This document shows, piece after piece, positions 26,865 through 36,275 of a stretch of DNA of 44,248 bases. The DNA comes from Planctomycetota bacterium (GTDB lineage: Bacteria > Planctomycetota > Planctomycetia > Planctomycetales > Planctomycetaceae). The stretch is from positions 1 through 44,248 of the forward strand of contig JAJXXL010000163.1 of assembly GCA_021781115.1 (NCBI GenBank). Direction: 5' to 3'. Both the position numbers and the translations under genes were made by a program. Under the pieces are notes generated by a model. The model saw nothing but the letters and a program-made list of their open reading frames with translations, was not told the origin of the DNA and did not search any database. How positions within the stretch are numbered: position 1 is the first letter of the stretch; the number at the start of each line of letters is the position of its first letter.

Positions 26865-28871
26865 ATGAACCCGAATGAATCCCGCGTGCGGCGTCCGCTG
26901 GCCGGCAACCGCATGGATCGGCCCAAAAAGACCGCGCCGGCCGACGGTGCAAACCGCACGCTGGGGCCGATTTCCGATCTTGAACGGCACCTGCCATCGG
27001 ACTGGTGGCGAACGTTGTTCAATTCGGTGTACCTCAAAACCGACGGTGACGTCGTTGAAAACCGCCTGAACACGGTGCAGGAAGTCGACCTGCTCATCAA
27101 GGCCTGCGGCCTGGAACCGAACGACCGAATTCTCGACCTGTGCTGCGGCCAGGGGCGGCATTGCCTCGAGCTGGCTGTGCGGGGTTTTAAGGCGGTCACG
27201 GGGTTGGACCGTTCTCGATACCTGATTCGACTTGCCAAAAAACGGGCCAGATCGGCGGGTGTGAATATTGCGTTTCATGAGGGCGACGCCCGGCGGTTTC
27301 GGCTGCCCGCCGATGCGTTCCATTGCGTGGCGCTCATGGGCAATTCGTTTGGTTACTTTGACCGCGAAGACGACGACGTTGCGGTGTTGCAGGCGGTAGC
27401 CCGTGTGCTTTCGTCGGGCGGCATTCTGGCGCTGGATCTTGTCGATGGCGAATGGATGCGTAAAAACTTCGAACCACGTTCGTGGGAATGGATCGACCAG
27501 AACCATTTCGTCTGCCGCGAGCGTTCGCTGACATCTGATGGCGCACGGCTCGTTTCGCGAGAAGTCGTGGTGCATGCCGAACGCGGGGTCATCGTCGACC
27601 AGTTTTATGCCGAGCGCCTGTATTCGCGCGAGCGGATCAGTGAATTGCTGGACCGCATGGGGTTCACGTCGCTGCGATACCACGGCAACCTGGCGACCGA
27701 ATCGGATCGAAACCAGGACTTGGGCATGATGGCCAACCGGTTTTTCCTGACGGCCGTGGCGCCGCGCAAAAAGTCTGGAGCCGCGTCGAAAATCGAGCCG
27801 CTGTTTCCCGAGGTCACCGTGCTGCTGGGCGACCCGGCCCTGCCCGACCCCGTCAAGCGCAACGGGCAATTCAACGCTGAAGATTTCGACACGATCGACC
27901 GTCTCAAAGAGGCGCTTCACGAGCTGGCGGCGTACCGGTTCACGTTTCTCGACAATCATACGTCGCTGTTTTCCGACTTGCGTCACAAGCCCCCGCAGTT
28001 CGTGCTTAACTTGTGCGACGAGGGGTTTCAAAATAACGCCGTGCTGGAACTGCACGTGCCGGCACTGCTTGAACTCCTGAAGGTTCCCTACTCAGGCGCC
28101 GGGCCGGTCGCACTGGGCATGTGCTACAACAAGTCGCTGGTGCGGGCGATTGCGGCGGGACTCGACATTCCGGTGCCGCTCGAAACCTATTTCGACCCCG
28201 ACGATCAGTCGGCCACGCTGCCATCAGTGTTTCCGGCATTGGTAAAGCCGAATTACGGCGACAGCAGCATTGGCATCACGCAGGACGCCGTGGTTCACAA
28301 CCCGCAAGAGCTGATCGCCCGCCTGGGGCGCCTGCGCGACATGCTGCCCGGCTGCCCCATGTTGATTCAGGAGTTTTTAAACGGGCCCGAGTACACCGTG
28401 GGCATTATCGGCAACCCAGGCATGCGGATTACGTTTTTACCCCCCCTCGCAGTGAACTACTCCGAGCTGGACGGCAGGTTGCCACCCATTCTGGGTTACG
28501 AGTCGAAGTGGCTGCCCGATTCGCCCTACTGGACGCGGATCCGATACCAGGAGGCAAACGTCGACGAAGAAACCCGCCGCAAACTGTTCGACTTTTCCGC
28601 CCTGTTGTTCGAGCGCCTCGGCTGTCGCGATTACGCCCGATTCGATTTTCGGACTGACGCCGAAGGCACGATCAAGCTGTTGGAAGTCAACCCGAACCCC
28701 GGCTGGTGCTGGGACGGCAAACTGAACCTGATGGCCGGCCTCGCCGGGCTGCGGTATTCCGATCTGTTGCGATTGATCCTCGAGGCTGCGCAGGAACGCT
28801 CGGCCGCCCATTCGACGCGGCCCGCAGTGCCGCAAACGCCACAGCCCGCCACGGTGGGCGCGGCGCTGTAG
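26865..28871 (+). CDS. Fusion: class I SAM methyltransferase + D-alanine-D-alanine ligase-like ATP-grasp
   Basis: N-term ILDLCCGQGRHCLELAVRGFKAVTGLDRSRYLI; C-term VLELHVPALLELLKVPYSGAGPVALGMCYNKSL...PALVKPNYGDSSIGIT...LIQEFLNGPEYTVGIIG...YARFDFR...KLLEVNPNPG. Confidence 0.9.
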   Translation: MNPNESRVRRPLAGNRMDRPKKTAPADGANRTLGPISDLERHLPSDWWRTLFNSVYLKTDGDVVENRLNTVQEVDLLIKACGLEPNDRILDLCCGQGRHCLELAVRGFKAVTGLDRSRYLIRLAKKRARSAGVNIAFHEGDARRFRLPADAFHCVALMGNSFGYFDREDDDVAVLQAVARVLSSGGILALDLVDGEWMRKNFEPRSWEWIDQNHFVCRERSLTSDGARLVSREVVVHAERGVIVDQFYAERLYSRERISELLDRMGFTSLRYHGNLATESDRNQDLGMMANRFFLTAVAPRKKSGAASKIEPLFPEVTVLLGDPALPDPVKRNGQFNAEDFDTIDRLKEALHELAAYRFTFLDNHTSLFSDLRHKPPQFVLNLCDEGFQNNAVLELHVPALLELLKVPYSGAGPVALGMCYNKSLVRAIAAGLDIPVPLETYFDPDDQSATLPSVFPALVKPNYGDSSIGITQDAVVHNPQELIARLGRLRDMLPGCPMLIQEFLNGPEYTVGIIGNPGMRITFLPPLAVNYSELDGRLPPILGYESKWLPDSPYWTRIRYQEANVDEETRRKLFDFSALLFERLGCRDYARFDFRTDAEGTIKLLEVNPNPGWCWDGKLNLMAGLAGLRYSDLLRLILEAAQERSAAHSTRPAVPQTPQPATVGAAL

Positions 28872-29155
28872 ACGTTGCGGGCAACTTTGACGCGGCCTGA
28901 TTCGGGGCGGCCGGACTGTGGCACGGCGGCCGTGTTTAGCGATCGTGCCGGCGGCGCGGGCCGAACCGGTGCGTCACGCATGAGCGGCTTGACATCGGGC
29001 CGGCGTGAGGTAGGTTTCGGATGGATGAAGTTTCTCCCAAGCAGCGAAGATTCTGTTTCGAACGCAGCGTGAGTGGGCCACGCGCTGCGGGGGCAAACGA
29101 ATGCCGGCTGCGGCCATGATCCTGTTGGCATTTACAGATTGGTGCGACAGCCGCC

Positions 29156-31333
29156 GTGCAAGCACTTCAGGCAGCCCCCAAAATGGCAAGCGGACGATTG
29201 CTGTCGGATGATTTGGCGCTGCCCGATGCGCACGGGCAAAGCCCGCATCCTATGGATTCGTCGCGGGTGCTGCTGGGGCTGATGACGCTGTCGCGCAAGG
29301 CGACCGACGCTGAGGCGGTGCCGGAAGCAAATGGCCCACTTGAAGGAGTGATTTCGGCGGCGGTGCTGCGGAGCCTGCTGTCGGCCCTGCACTTTCGCGA
29401 CGTGGCCACCGTGCGGCACGCCCGCCGCGTCGCCCAGCTCGTGGTGGGCATGGCCCAATACCTGGGGTGGGAAGGCCGCCAGCTCAAGCTGCTCGAAATC
29501 GCGGCGCTCCTGCACGACATCGGCAAAATCGGCGTGCCCGACAACATTCTGTTCAAGCCCGGCGGGCTGAGCAGCGACGAAGCCAACCTGATGGCCCTGC
29601 ACCATGCGGTGGGCGTCGATGTGCTGCAAGCCTGCCGCGTCGACAAGGAAGTACTGGAAATCGTGGGCCAGGCCCGCGACGAGTACGGCAGCCCGGCGTG
29701 CGGGCTGCGGCGGACCGGAAGTGCGATGAGCCTGGGCGCGCGACTGCTTGCGGTCAGCGACGCCTACGACTCGCTGCGCACCGAGCAAGTGTACCGCAAA
29801 GGCAAGTCGCATGAAGAAATCATGCGAATTCTGATGGACAACGCGGGCACGCAGTTCGACGGAAATATCGTGTGCGCCTTGGCGCGGTGGTCTCAGGAAT
29901 CGGGGCTGGCCCACACTCCAACGGCGCAGGGCGACGGTGGGGGCGGCCCGGTGCGGGCGCTGGGGCCGGCCCACCCTGAAGAGGCCCTCGAAGCCAGCAC
30001 CTTGTGCAACATCTTCTCGTACTTGTACGTGCTCGAAAGTCTGTACGACGGGTTTTACCTGCTCGATTCCGACATGCGGTTCGTGGTTTGGAACAGCGGC
30101 AGCGAGCGGTTGCTGGGCCATCGCACGCACGACATGCTGGGCCGCGTGTGGACGCACCGCGCGCTGTCCTACGCCGAGGCATCGGGCCAGCCCTACCCTG
30201 AGCACGACAGCCCGATTCACCATGTCATGGCGTCGGGCCGGGCAACGACAACGACGGTCAAGATCCGTCACGCCGACGGCCAATGGATCGACGTGGAAAC
30301 CCAATCGGTGCCGCTGCTCGATGAACAGGGCCATTTGCAGGGCATCGCCGAGATTTTTCGTGATCTGTCTCGCCCCAGTCGCCGTCCGCAGGAGTACCGC
30401 GATTTACGGCTGGCCGCGACGCGTGACCCCCTGACAAGCGTGGCCAATCGCGGTGAACTCGAAACGCAATTGACGCTGTTGCTCGCCGAATCGACGCGCA
30501 CGAACTGGGCCGAACCATTCAGCGTGATCTTTGTCGACGTCGATCATTTCAAGCGCATCAATGATGAACTCGGGCATGGAGTGGGCGACGCTGTGCTCGT
30601 CGAAGTCGCGCGGCTGTTGCAGCACGAAACTTATTCGGGCGAACTCGTGGGCCGGTATGGCGGCGAAGAGTTCGTCGTATTGTGTCCTGGCACGGAACTC
30701 GAACAGGGCGTAAAACGGGCCGAGCGCGTGCGACTGGCCCTGAGCCGCACCCGGCTCGCTGAGCTCGATCGCCCGCTGACCGCCTCTTTCGGAGTGACCC
30801 AGGCCGAGCCGGGCGATTCGGTAGAAAGCGTGCTTCGTCGGGCCGACAAGGCGCTGTACGCCGCCAAGCACGACGGCCGCAACCTGACCCGGTCACTTTC
30901 GCTCGCCGAACAAAACCGCGGCGAACTGGTCCAGGCAACCCCCGAACTGGTACCGCAAAACAAGGTGTTTCAGGGGACGTTCGTGACCATGGTCGCCGCC
31001 GACATGCTGGTGTACAAAATGGGCGGGTTTGTTACCGATGAAAAGGCCAAGCTGCTGGAGGTAACGCCCAACCGCGTCCTGTTGCGCGTGGGCCAGCGCG
31101 GCCTGCTGCCATTCTGGGGCGGCAGCGACGACCGCCGCCCGGTTGATGTCGAAGTGAACTTCGGCGAACCGCAGCGCAGCGAAGTGCGGGGCCGCAAAGT
31201 GGGGACGGCGAAAGTGCTGGTCACAGTACGTATTCGTCCCGTCGGCTGGATTCGCGACAAGGAGACGTTCGACGAGCGCGCCGCACGGGTGTTGCGCCAG
31301 CTCAGTTCGTACTTTGCGGCCCAAGGCGAGTAA
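29156..31333 (+). CDS. HD-GYP-like (degenerate) + PAS + GGDEF signalling protein with C-terminal ~120-aa extension
   Basis: LLHDIGKIGVPDNILFKPGGLSSDEANLMALHH...; FYLLDSDMRFVVWNSGSERLLGH (PAS); DPLTSVANRGELETQ...FVDVDHFKRINDELGHGVGDAVL...GRYGGEEFVVLCPG. GTG start (ATG 29183 possible). Confidence 0.9.
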   Translation: MQALQAAPKMASGRLLSDDLALPDAHGQSPHPMDSSRVLLGLMTLSRKATDAEAVPEANGPLEGVISAAVLRSLLSALHFRDVATVRHARRVAQLVVGMAQYLGWEGRQLKLLEIAALLHDIGKIGVPDNILFKPGGLSSDEANLMALHHAVGVDVLQACRVDKEVLEIVGQARDEYGSPACGLRRTGSAMSLGARLLAVSDAYDSLRTEQVYRKGKSHEEIMRILMDNAGTQFDGNIVCALARWSQESGLAHTPTAQGDGGGGPVRALGPAHPEEALEASTLCNIFSYLYVLESLYDGFYLLDSDMRFVVWNSGSERLLGHRTHDMLGRVWTHRALSYAEASGQPYPEHDSPIHHVMASGRATTTTVKIRHADGQWIDVETQSVPLLDEQGHLQGIAEIFRDLSRPSRRPQEYRDLRLAATRDPLTSVANRGELETQLTLLLAESTRTNWAEPFSVIFVDVDHFKRINDELGHGVGDAVLVEVARLLQHETYSGELVGRYGGEEFVVLCPGTELEQGVKRAERVRLALSRTRLAELDRPLTASFGVTQAEPGDSVESVLRRADKALYAAKHDGRNLTRSLSLAEQNRGELVQATPELVPQNKVFQGTFVTMVAADMLVYKMGGFVTDEKAKLLEVTPNRVLLRVGQRGLLPFWGGSDDRRPVDVEVNFGEPQRSEVRGRKVGTAKVLVTVRIRPVGWIRDKETFDERAARVLRQLSSYFAAQGE

Positions 31334-31345
31334 GCCCGGGCCGGT

Positions 31346-32461
31346 TCAGGTGCGGACCAGCCCCGAAGCCGCCGAACTCAGCGTGCCCAGTAAAATGACG
31401 GGGGCCCATGCCGCCAGATCCGCCGCCAGGACGTGCGCCCCGCCCAGATACAGGAACGCCTGATTCACGCCGAACGTAAAGCCCACCGCGCCGCCGGCCA
31501 GGGCCAGGCTCGTGATCAGCCCGCGGGCCTCCTTGCGAACGACCAGGGGCATGCTGAGCAGCACGGCAATCAGGTTGATCAGCGGCTGGGTACACCGGGA
31601 ATGCAGATGCAGGCATTGCCGCCGAATGGAAATCGAACTGAACGACGGGTTGCGAATCCGCCGCCGCAACTCGGGCGTCGAAAGGTACTGGAAGTTTTTG
31701 TCGCTTTTATAGAGTCGATCGAAACTGACGTCGGTGGCGATGAACAATTCGCCTGGAACGGCGCCGGTGCGCACGATTTCCCTGCCTCGGGGCGTGAGCC
31801 GCAGTTCATCGAAGCGGTGCGAGGCCCCGATGAGTTGCCAGCCACCCGGCTGATCACCCGCTGCCGGGTGGTAAATCGCTTCGGCCGCTTTGACCGTGGT
31901 CAGTTCATCGGCGATTTGGGGAAACGGCAGGACAAACTCGGCTAGTTCAATCTTTTGTTCGAGCAAATGTAGCCGTTTGCCCGTAACGAGCACCTGGGTG
32001 ACGAAGTCGTACACCGGCTCGACCTCGTCGCGAACGTCCTTGCCCTGGCCCGCTTCAACCTGCAGGTGGCTGGCAATTTGTGGAATGATCAGTTCCTGGT
32101 TTGCGATCAGCAGCAGGTTCACCACGATCGCCCCGGTCAAAACCGGCCGCATCAGGCGGTACGTGGGAATTCCCGCCGACAGAATCGGGTTGAGTTCGCC
32201 GTGCCGCAGCACGAGGGCAAACACGACGGTCGCCGCGATCACGGCGATTGTTCCGCCGATCAGCGACAGAAACTGGCTCGACCGATAACTGTAAAACCGG
32301 CCCATGTCGAGCAGGACTTCGAGCGTTCCCTTTTTGGGGTCCATGAATTCGTCGGAATTCGTGAACGCATGGAAAATGACGTACAAGCCAAACAGCGCGA
32401 CGAAGAACACGACGAACACGTGCACGTACCGGCCGAGCAGGTAGCGGTCGAAGGTCGTCAT
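31346..32461 (-). CDS. LptF/LptG (YjgP/YjgQ) family permease
   Basis: MTTFDRYLLGRYVHVFVVFFVALFGLYVIFHAF...RSSQFLSLIGGTIAVIAATVVFALVLRHGELNPILSAGIPTYRLMRPVL. Confidence 0.88.
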   Translation of the reverse strand: MTTFDRYLLGRYVHVFVVFFVALFGLYVIFHAFTNSDEFMDPKKGTLEVLLDMGRFYSYRSSQFLSLIGGTIAVIAATVVFALVLRHGELNPILSAGIPTYRLMRPVLTGAIVVNLLLIANQELIIPQIASHLQVEAGQGKDVRDEVEPVYDFVTQVLVTGKRLHLLEQKIELAEFVLPFPQIADELTTVKAAEAIYHPAAGDQPGGWQLIGASHRFDELRLTPRGREIVRTGAVPGELFIATDVSFDRLYKSDKNFQYLSTPELRRRIRNPSFSSISIRRQCLHLHSRCTQPLINLIAVLLSMPLVVRKEARGLITSLALAGGAVGFTFGVNQAFLYLGGAHVLAADLAAWAPVILLGTLSSAASGLVRT

Positions 32462-32785
32462 CCCACACTGCGCTCGTTTCCGAATAATCCGAGCCCGGCT
32501 TGGCCACACGCCCCGCCCGCCCATACGGCCGGGGCGAAAACGCAATTGCACCGTTCATTTCGGGCGCTTGATTACCGCAAAATCGCACGCGGGGTCAAGA
32601 CCAAGCCGTGTTTTGCCGCATTGCGGGGGGCGTCGCACATGTCGACAAAGCAATTTGTCAACCGCGCCCGCGCGTTGAGCCTGACCGCGGCGCACCGACC
32701 GCCAATTGACCACCGGAAACTGCGTAAGAGAAACCCCGTGCGGCGTGCGCACCGACTGTGCCAACCACCGGCAGCAACCGGGCGA

Positions 32786-33532
32786 TTATCGCCCTATCAA
32801 ATCGGCCCATTCGGCGTGCGGCCAGCAGGCTGCGAAATGCGTCGCCGTGACGCCCCGCGAAAGTCGGACAAACGCGGCTGCAGCGACGACCGCAAGAGCC
32901 ACAACGGGCACCGCAGGCAGTTGCAACTCCATAATCAGGAGGATTGCGACGCCCGCAATAAAACTGACGCCTATGGCGACGGAAAACAACAGGACGGCGT
33001 CAGCGAGGTTAATGCGATCGGCGGCATAATCGCGCCCTGGAGGCCATTCTCCCCGGCAACGCGAGCGGTGCAGCGCGGGGCTGATCCAAACTTGCAAATT
33101 GTGCCAGTGCGCGATGACGCAGCCCGGCAGGGCAAACAGCACCATCAGGATTTCCGTCACGGCCAGGACGCAAAACTGCGTGGCGAAGAACCCTGCCGGC
33201 GCGGGAAAACCACCCGCACCGCCAGGTGCAAAGTGTGCGATGACGATGAGGCCAGCGAACATGGCAACCATGAGCGCCACCGTGGCGAAACTGATGCGGC
33301 AGACAGCAATCATCAGCGAAAACCACAGGCACGCTGCGCCCCGGCCGGCTTTCGAGTCGTTCCGCCAGAGCCAGATCCCGGTCTGCGCGTCGTTCCAGCC
33401 GAACTTGCTGCATAAGACGGCCGATGAAATCGCCGGCTCGGCCGTCAGTTCGAATACGAGCAACGCCAACAGCGACAAAAGCGACCAGGCCAGCGGCGTG
33501 AGCCACGGCGAACGGGCAGGTGGCCGTTCCAT
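32786..33532 (-). CDS. Hypothetical multi-spanning membrane protein
   Basis: MERPPARSPWLTPLAWSLLSLLALLVFELTAEPAISS... several hydrophobic helices; family not recognised. Confidence 0.6.
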   Translation of the reverse strand: MERPPARSPWLTPLAWSLLSLLALLVFELTAEPAISSAVLCSKFGWNDAQTGIWLWRNDSKAGRGAACLWFSLMIAVCRISFATVALMVAMFAGLIVIAHFAPGGAGGFPAPAGFFATQFCVLAVTEILMVLFALPGCVIAHWHNLQVWISPALHRSRCRGEWPPGRDYAADRINLADAVLLFSVAIGVSFIAGVAILLIMELQLPAVPVVALAVVAAAAFVRLSRGVTATHFAACWPHAEWADLIGR

Positions 33533-33564
33533 TTCGGGATTTCTCCTGTCGCGGTGTATCAGTT

Positions 33565-33985
33565 CTACCCGTGCGTTGCAAACCGTTCGGCCCACATTGA
33601 CAGCACCCAATTCCAGCCGTCTTCGTGCCGCCGCCCCAGTTCGTCATCAGGCACGTTCGATTGCGTGAGCGTGACGTGCGTTTGCCCGCCGTGGGGTTCA
33701 AACGTCACCAGCACGATCGATTCGGCGCCTTGGGTTGCCTCAGAGACCCAGGTGTATTCGACGCGACACGGGCCGCTCGATTTTGAGGAATCGCCCTTGG
33801 TGCGGCCACCGGCGTCCTTCATGGTTGACTGCAAAATAAAAGAGGCCATCGACCGTGGGGTCGAGAATGACGCGCTCTGCCCCAAACCAAGGCCCGCCGG
33901 GGCTGTGCGGGTCGATTCAGACGTCGAACACATGCTCGGCCGGCGCGGGACTGGTGCGCGACACTGTGATTTCGGTGAACTGCAT
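33565..33985 (-). pseudogene. SRPBCC/AHSA1-domain protein, disrupted by an in-frame stop and a frameshift
   Basis: From ATG 33985: MQFTEITVSRTSPAPAEHVFDV*IDPHSPGGPWFGAERVILDPTVDGLFYFAVNHEGRRWPHQGRFLKIERP // (frameshift ~33764-33771) RVEYTWVSEATQGAESIVLVTFEPHGGQTHVTLTQSNVPDDELGRRHEDGWNWVLSMWAERFATHG. Confidence 0.85.
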
Positions 33986-34039
33986 CCGGCAGGCTGCAGT
34001 GTAACCGTGAACCGAACGGTGGACTGTTCGAACCGGGCT

Positions 34040-35236
34040 TTAATCGATCGGAGTCAATTCGCGGCGAACGGCAGTAAATGCTTCAATGGCGAATTCCAGA
34101 TCCTCGGGCGTGTGCACGGCCGAAATCTGCGTACGAATGCGGGCTTTGCCCAAGGGCACGACCGGGTAGGAGAAGCCAACGACATACACGCCCCGCGCCA
34201 GCATGGCGTCGGCAAAGCGCGCCGCGAGGGCCGCGTCGCCCAGCATGAGCGGCGTGATCGGGTGCGTGCCGGGCACTACGTCAAAGCCGCGGTCGGCCAG
34301 GGCGCCGCGAAAAGACAACGTGTTGGCGATCAGCCGGTCGCGGAGTGCGGTCGATTGGCTCAAAAGTTCGAGCACTTTGAGCGATGCACCGGCAATTGAC
34401 GGGGCGAGTGTGTTCGAAAACAGATATGGCCGCGAACGCTGCCGCAACAGGTCGATGATTTCGCGGCGGCCGCTCGTATACCCGCCGCTGGCGCCCCCCA
34501 GGGCTTTGCCGAGTGTGCCCGTAATGACATCGACCCGCCCCATGACGCCGTGGTGCTCGTGCGTACCGCGGCCGGTGGGCCCCATGAAGCCCACGGCATG
34601 CGAATCATCGACCATGACCAGCGCGTCGTATCGGTCGGCGAGATCGCAAATGTCGGGCAGGTTGGCGATGTAGCCATCCATGGAAAACACGCCGTCGGTG
34701 GCAATCATCTTGAAACGGGCCCCGCCCGCAGTCGCCTCGCGCAGTTTTGCTTCGAGGTCGGCCATGTCGTTGTTGCGGTAGCGAAAGCGGCGGGCCTTAC
34801 ACAGGCGAATGCCGTCGATAATGCTGGCGTGATTGAGTTCATCGGAAATGACGGCGTCGGTTTCGCCGAGCAGGGTTTCGAACAGCCCCCCGTTGGCGTC
34901 GAAACACGAACTGTACAAGATCGACGCCTCAGTTCCGAGAAACAGGCTCAGGCGGGTTTCGAGTTCCTGGTGCAGGTTTTGCGTACCGCAAATGAACCGT
35001 ACTGAAGCGAGACCGTACCCCCAGCGGTCGAGAGCAGCATGCGCGGCGGCGATGACTGCGGGGTGGCTTGCCAGGCCAAGATAATTGTTGGCGCACAGGT
35101 TGAGGACGGGCGGTCCGTTGCCGACGCGAATGTGAGAGCCTTGCGGCGTGGCAATGCTCCGTTCGCGTTTTTCAGTGCCCGCTTCCCGAATGCCGTCGAG
35201 TTGGTCGCGAAGGTGTTGCAAGAAGGGGGCATGCAT
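34040..35236 (-). CDS. kbl: Glycine C-acetyltransferase (2-amino-3-ketobutyrate CoA ligase)
   Basis: [49 protein letters not shown]...[50 protein letters not shown]. Confidence 0.95.
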   Translation of the reverse strand: MHAPFLQHLRDQLDGIREAGTEKRERSIATPQGSHIRVGNGPPVLNLCANNYLGLASHPAVIAAAHAALDRWGYGLASVRFICGTQNLHQELETRLSLFLGTEASILYSSCFDANGGLFETLLGETDAVISDELNHASIIDGIRLCKARRFRYRNNDMADLEAKLREATAGGARFKMIATDGVFSMDGYIANLPDICDLADRYDALVMVDDSHAVGFMGPTGRGTHEHHGVMGRVDVITGTLGKALGGASGGYTSGRREIIDLLRQRSRPYLFSNTLAPSIAGASLKVLELLSQSTALRDRLIANTLSFRGALADRGFDVVPGTHPITPLMLGDAALAARFADAMLARGVYVVGFSYPVVPLGKARIRTQISAVHTPEDLEFAIEAFTAVRRELTPID

Positions 35237-35257
35237 GGCGGTCTGAAATTCCTCGAT

Positions 35258-35794
35258 TTACCCCGCCTGGTTCGCGTCGCCCCAGGCGCTCATTGGCTTT
35301 TCCCACTCTTTGCGAACCTGGTGCAGGCCAACGCTGCACAGTTCGAACTCTTCGCTCAAACGTCGCAGCACGGGGGCTTCGTCGCGGTACGGTTCGTCGT
35401 CGAACGTGCTGGCAATGTAATACGAGCGTTTACCCTGTTCGAGATAGTCGAGCAGGTGGTCCTTCGTGTCGCCCGATTGTAAATGACGCAGCGCCTCGGG
35501 ATAAAGCCCGGTCCAGAACAACGTGAAATCGCCGATATGCCGGTAAAGCTCGCGACGTGGCTTGCCCTGCCGCTGCTGGGCCTCGAGCATCATCTCTGCG
35601 ACTTCCTCCAACTGCCGCCCCAATGTGTCACGAAAACGAAAGATGACGTCCGTTCGCACGAATCTGAGCAACATGGCTGCGATGTAGTCGGTCAGCGGGG
35701 GGTCGGCAATGCCCAAGTCGACCTGAAACGTGTGTTCGGTCAACGCGGCGAACAGTTGCTGCAGAGCCTCGGGCCCCTTGACGACGGCAACCAT
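35258..35794 (-). CDS. Conserved-looking hypothetical protein
   Basis: MVAVVKGPEALQQLFAALTEHTFQVDLGIADPPLTDYIAAMLLRFVRTD...; ORF coherent in same orientation as kbl; family not recognised. Confidence 0.65.
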   Translation of the reverse strand: MVAVVKGPEALQQLFAALTEHTFQVDLGIADPPLTDYIAAMLLRFVRTDVIFRFRDTLGRQLEEVAEMMLEAQQRQGKPRRELYRHIGDFTLFWTGLYPEALRHLQSGDTKDHLLDYLEQGKRSYYIASTFDDEPYRDEAPVLRRLSEEFELCSVGLHQVRKEWEKPMSAWGDANQAG

Positions 35795-36275
35795 GGTTAC
35801 GGCTCCTTTCACGCTCGGCGAGTGATTTCGCAGCGCGGGAAGCGGGCGTCGTGCGGCACGACTCGTCTCGCGCGCAGGCATTTCGTAAGGGCAATACCGC
35901 CCGGGTTTCGGTTTCGTCTCCCTGTGGTCGCGGGGCGTTCGTCACGTTGTCGCGCAAAAGTTTGCCCGAACCGGATATTGAACGAAATCGTTATAACCCG
36001 AGAGCCGACTTGAGAGAAAACGCGTGAATCTCCACCGCGAGCGTCGATTTCAGTCACCCGGTGGCTTCAGCTATCAATTTTAGGGGCCGTTTTTTGCGTT
36101 GGTCAACATGGATTTCATAACCTATTATATAGCAATGAGTTAATGTTTTCTTGTTTCAACACGCCCTGGCAGGATGTGATAAAAGAACAGTTTGCGTAAA
36201 ATTGCGACGGGTTGATCGGATAGGGTCGACGATCAAATCACGCAGCGGGCGAGTAACGTGGAGTGCGAATTCACG

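Noticed and set aside
26394-28055. N-terminal ~550 aa of the minus-strand 656-aa ORF (26085..28055)
   Set aside because: Antisense to the methyltransferase-ligase gene; only the last 102 codons (26085-26393, ABM domain) look like a real gene.
29132-30334. 400-aa minus-strand ORF antisense to the GGDEF protein
   Set aside because: Shadow ORF; the opposite strand encodes recognisable HD, PAS and GGDEF motifs.
19529-33919. UGA reassigned to Trp, suggested by two TGA codons at probable Trp positions (19529, 33919)
   Set aside because: TGA terminates clear genes here (SBP at 21172-21174, fhcA at 41024-41026) and TGG is used throughout; one gene also has a frameshift and the other is a transposon relic, so decay is simpler.
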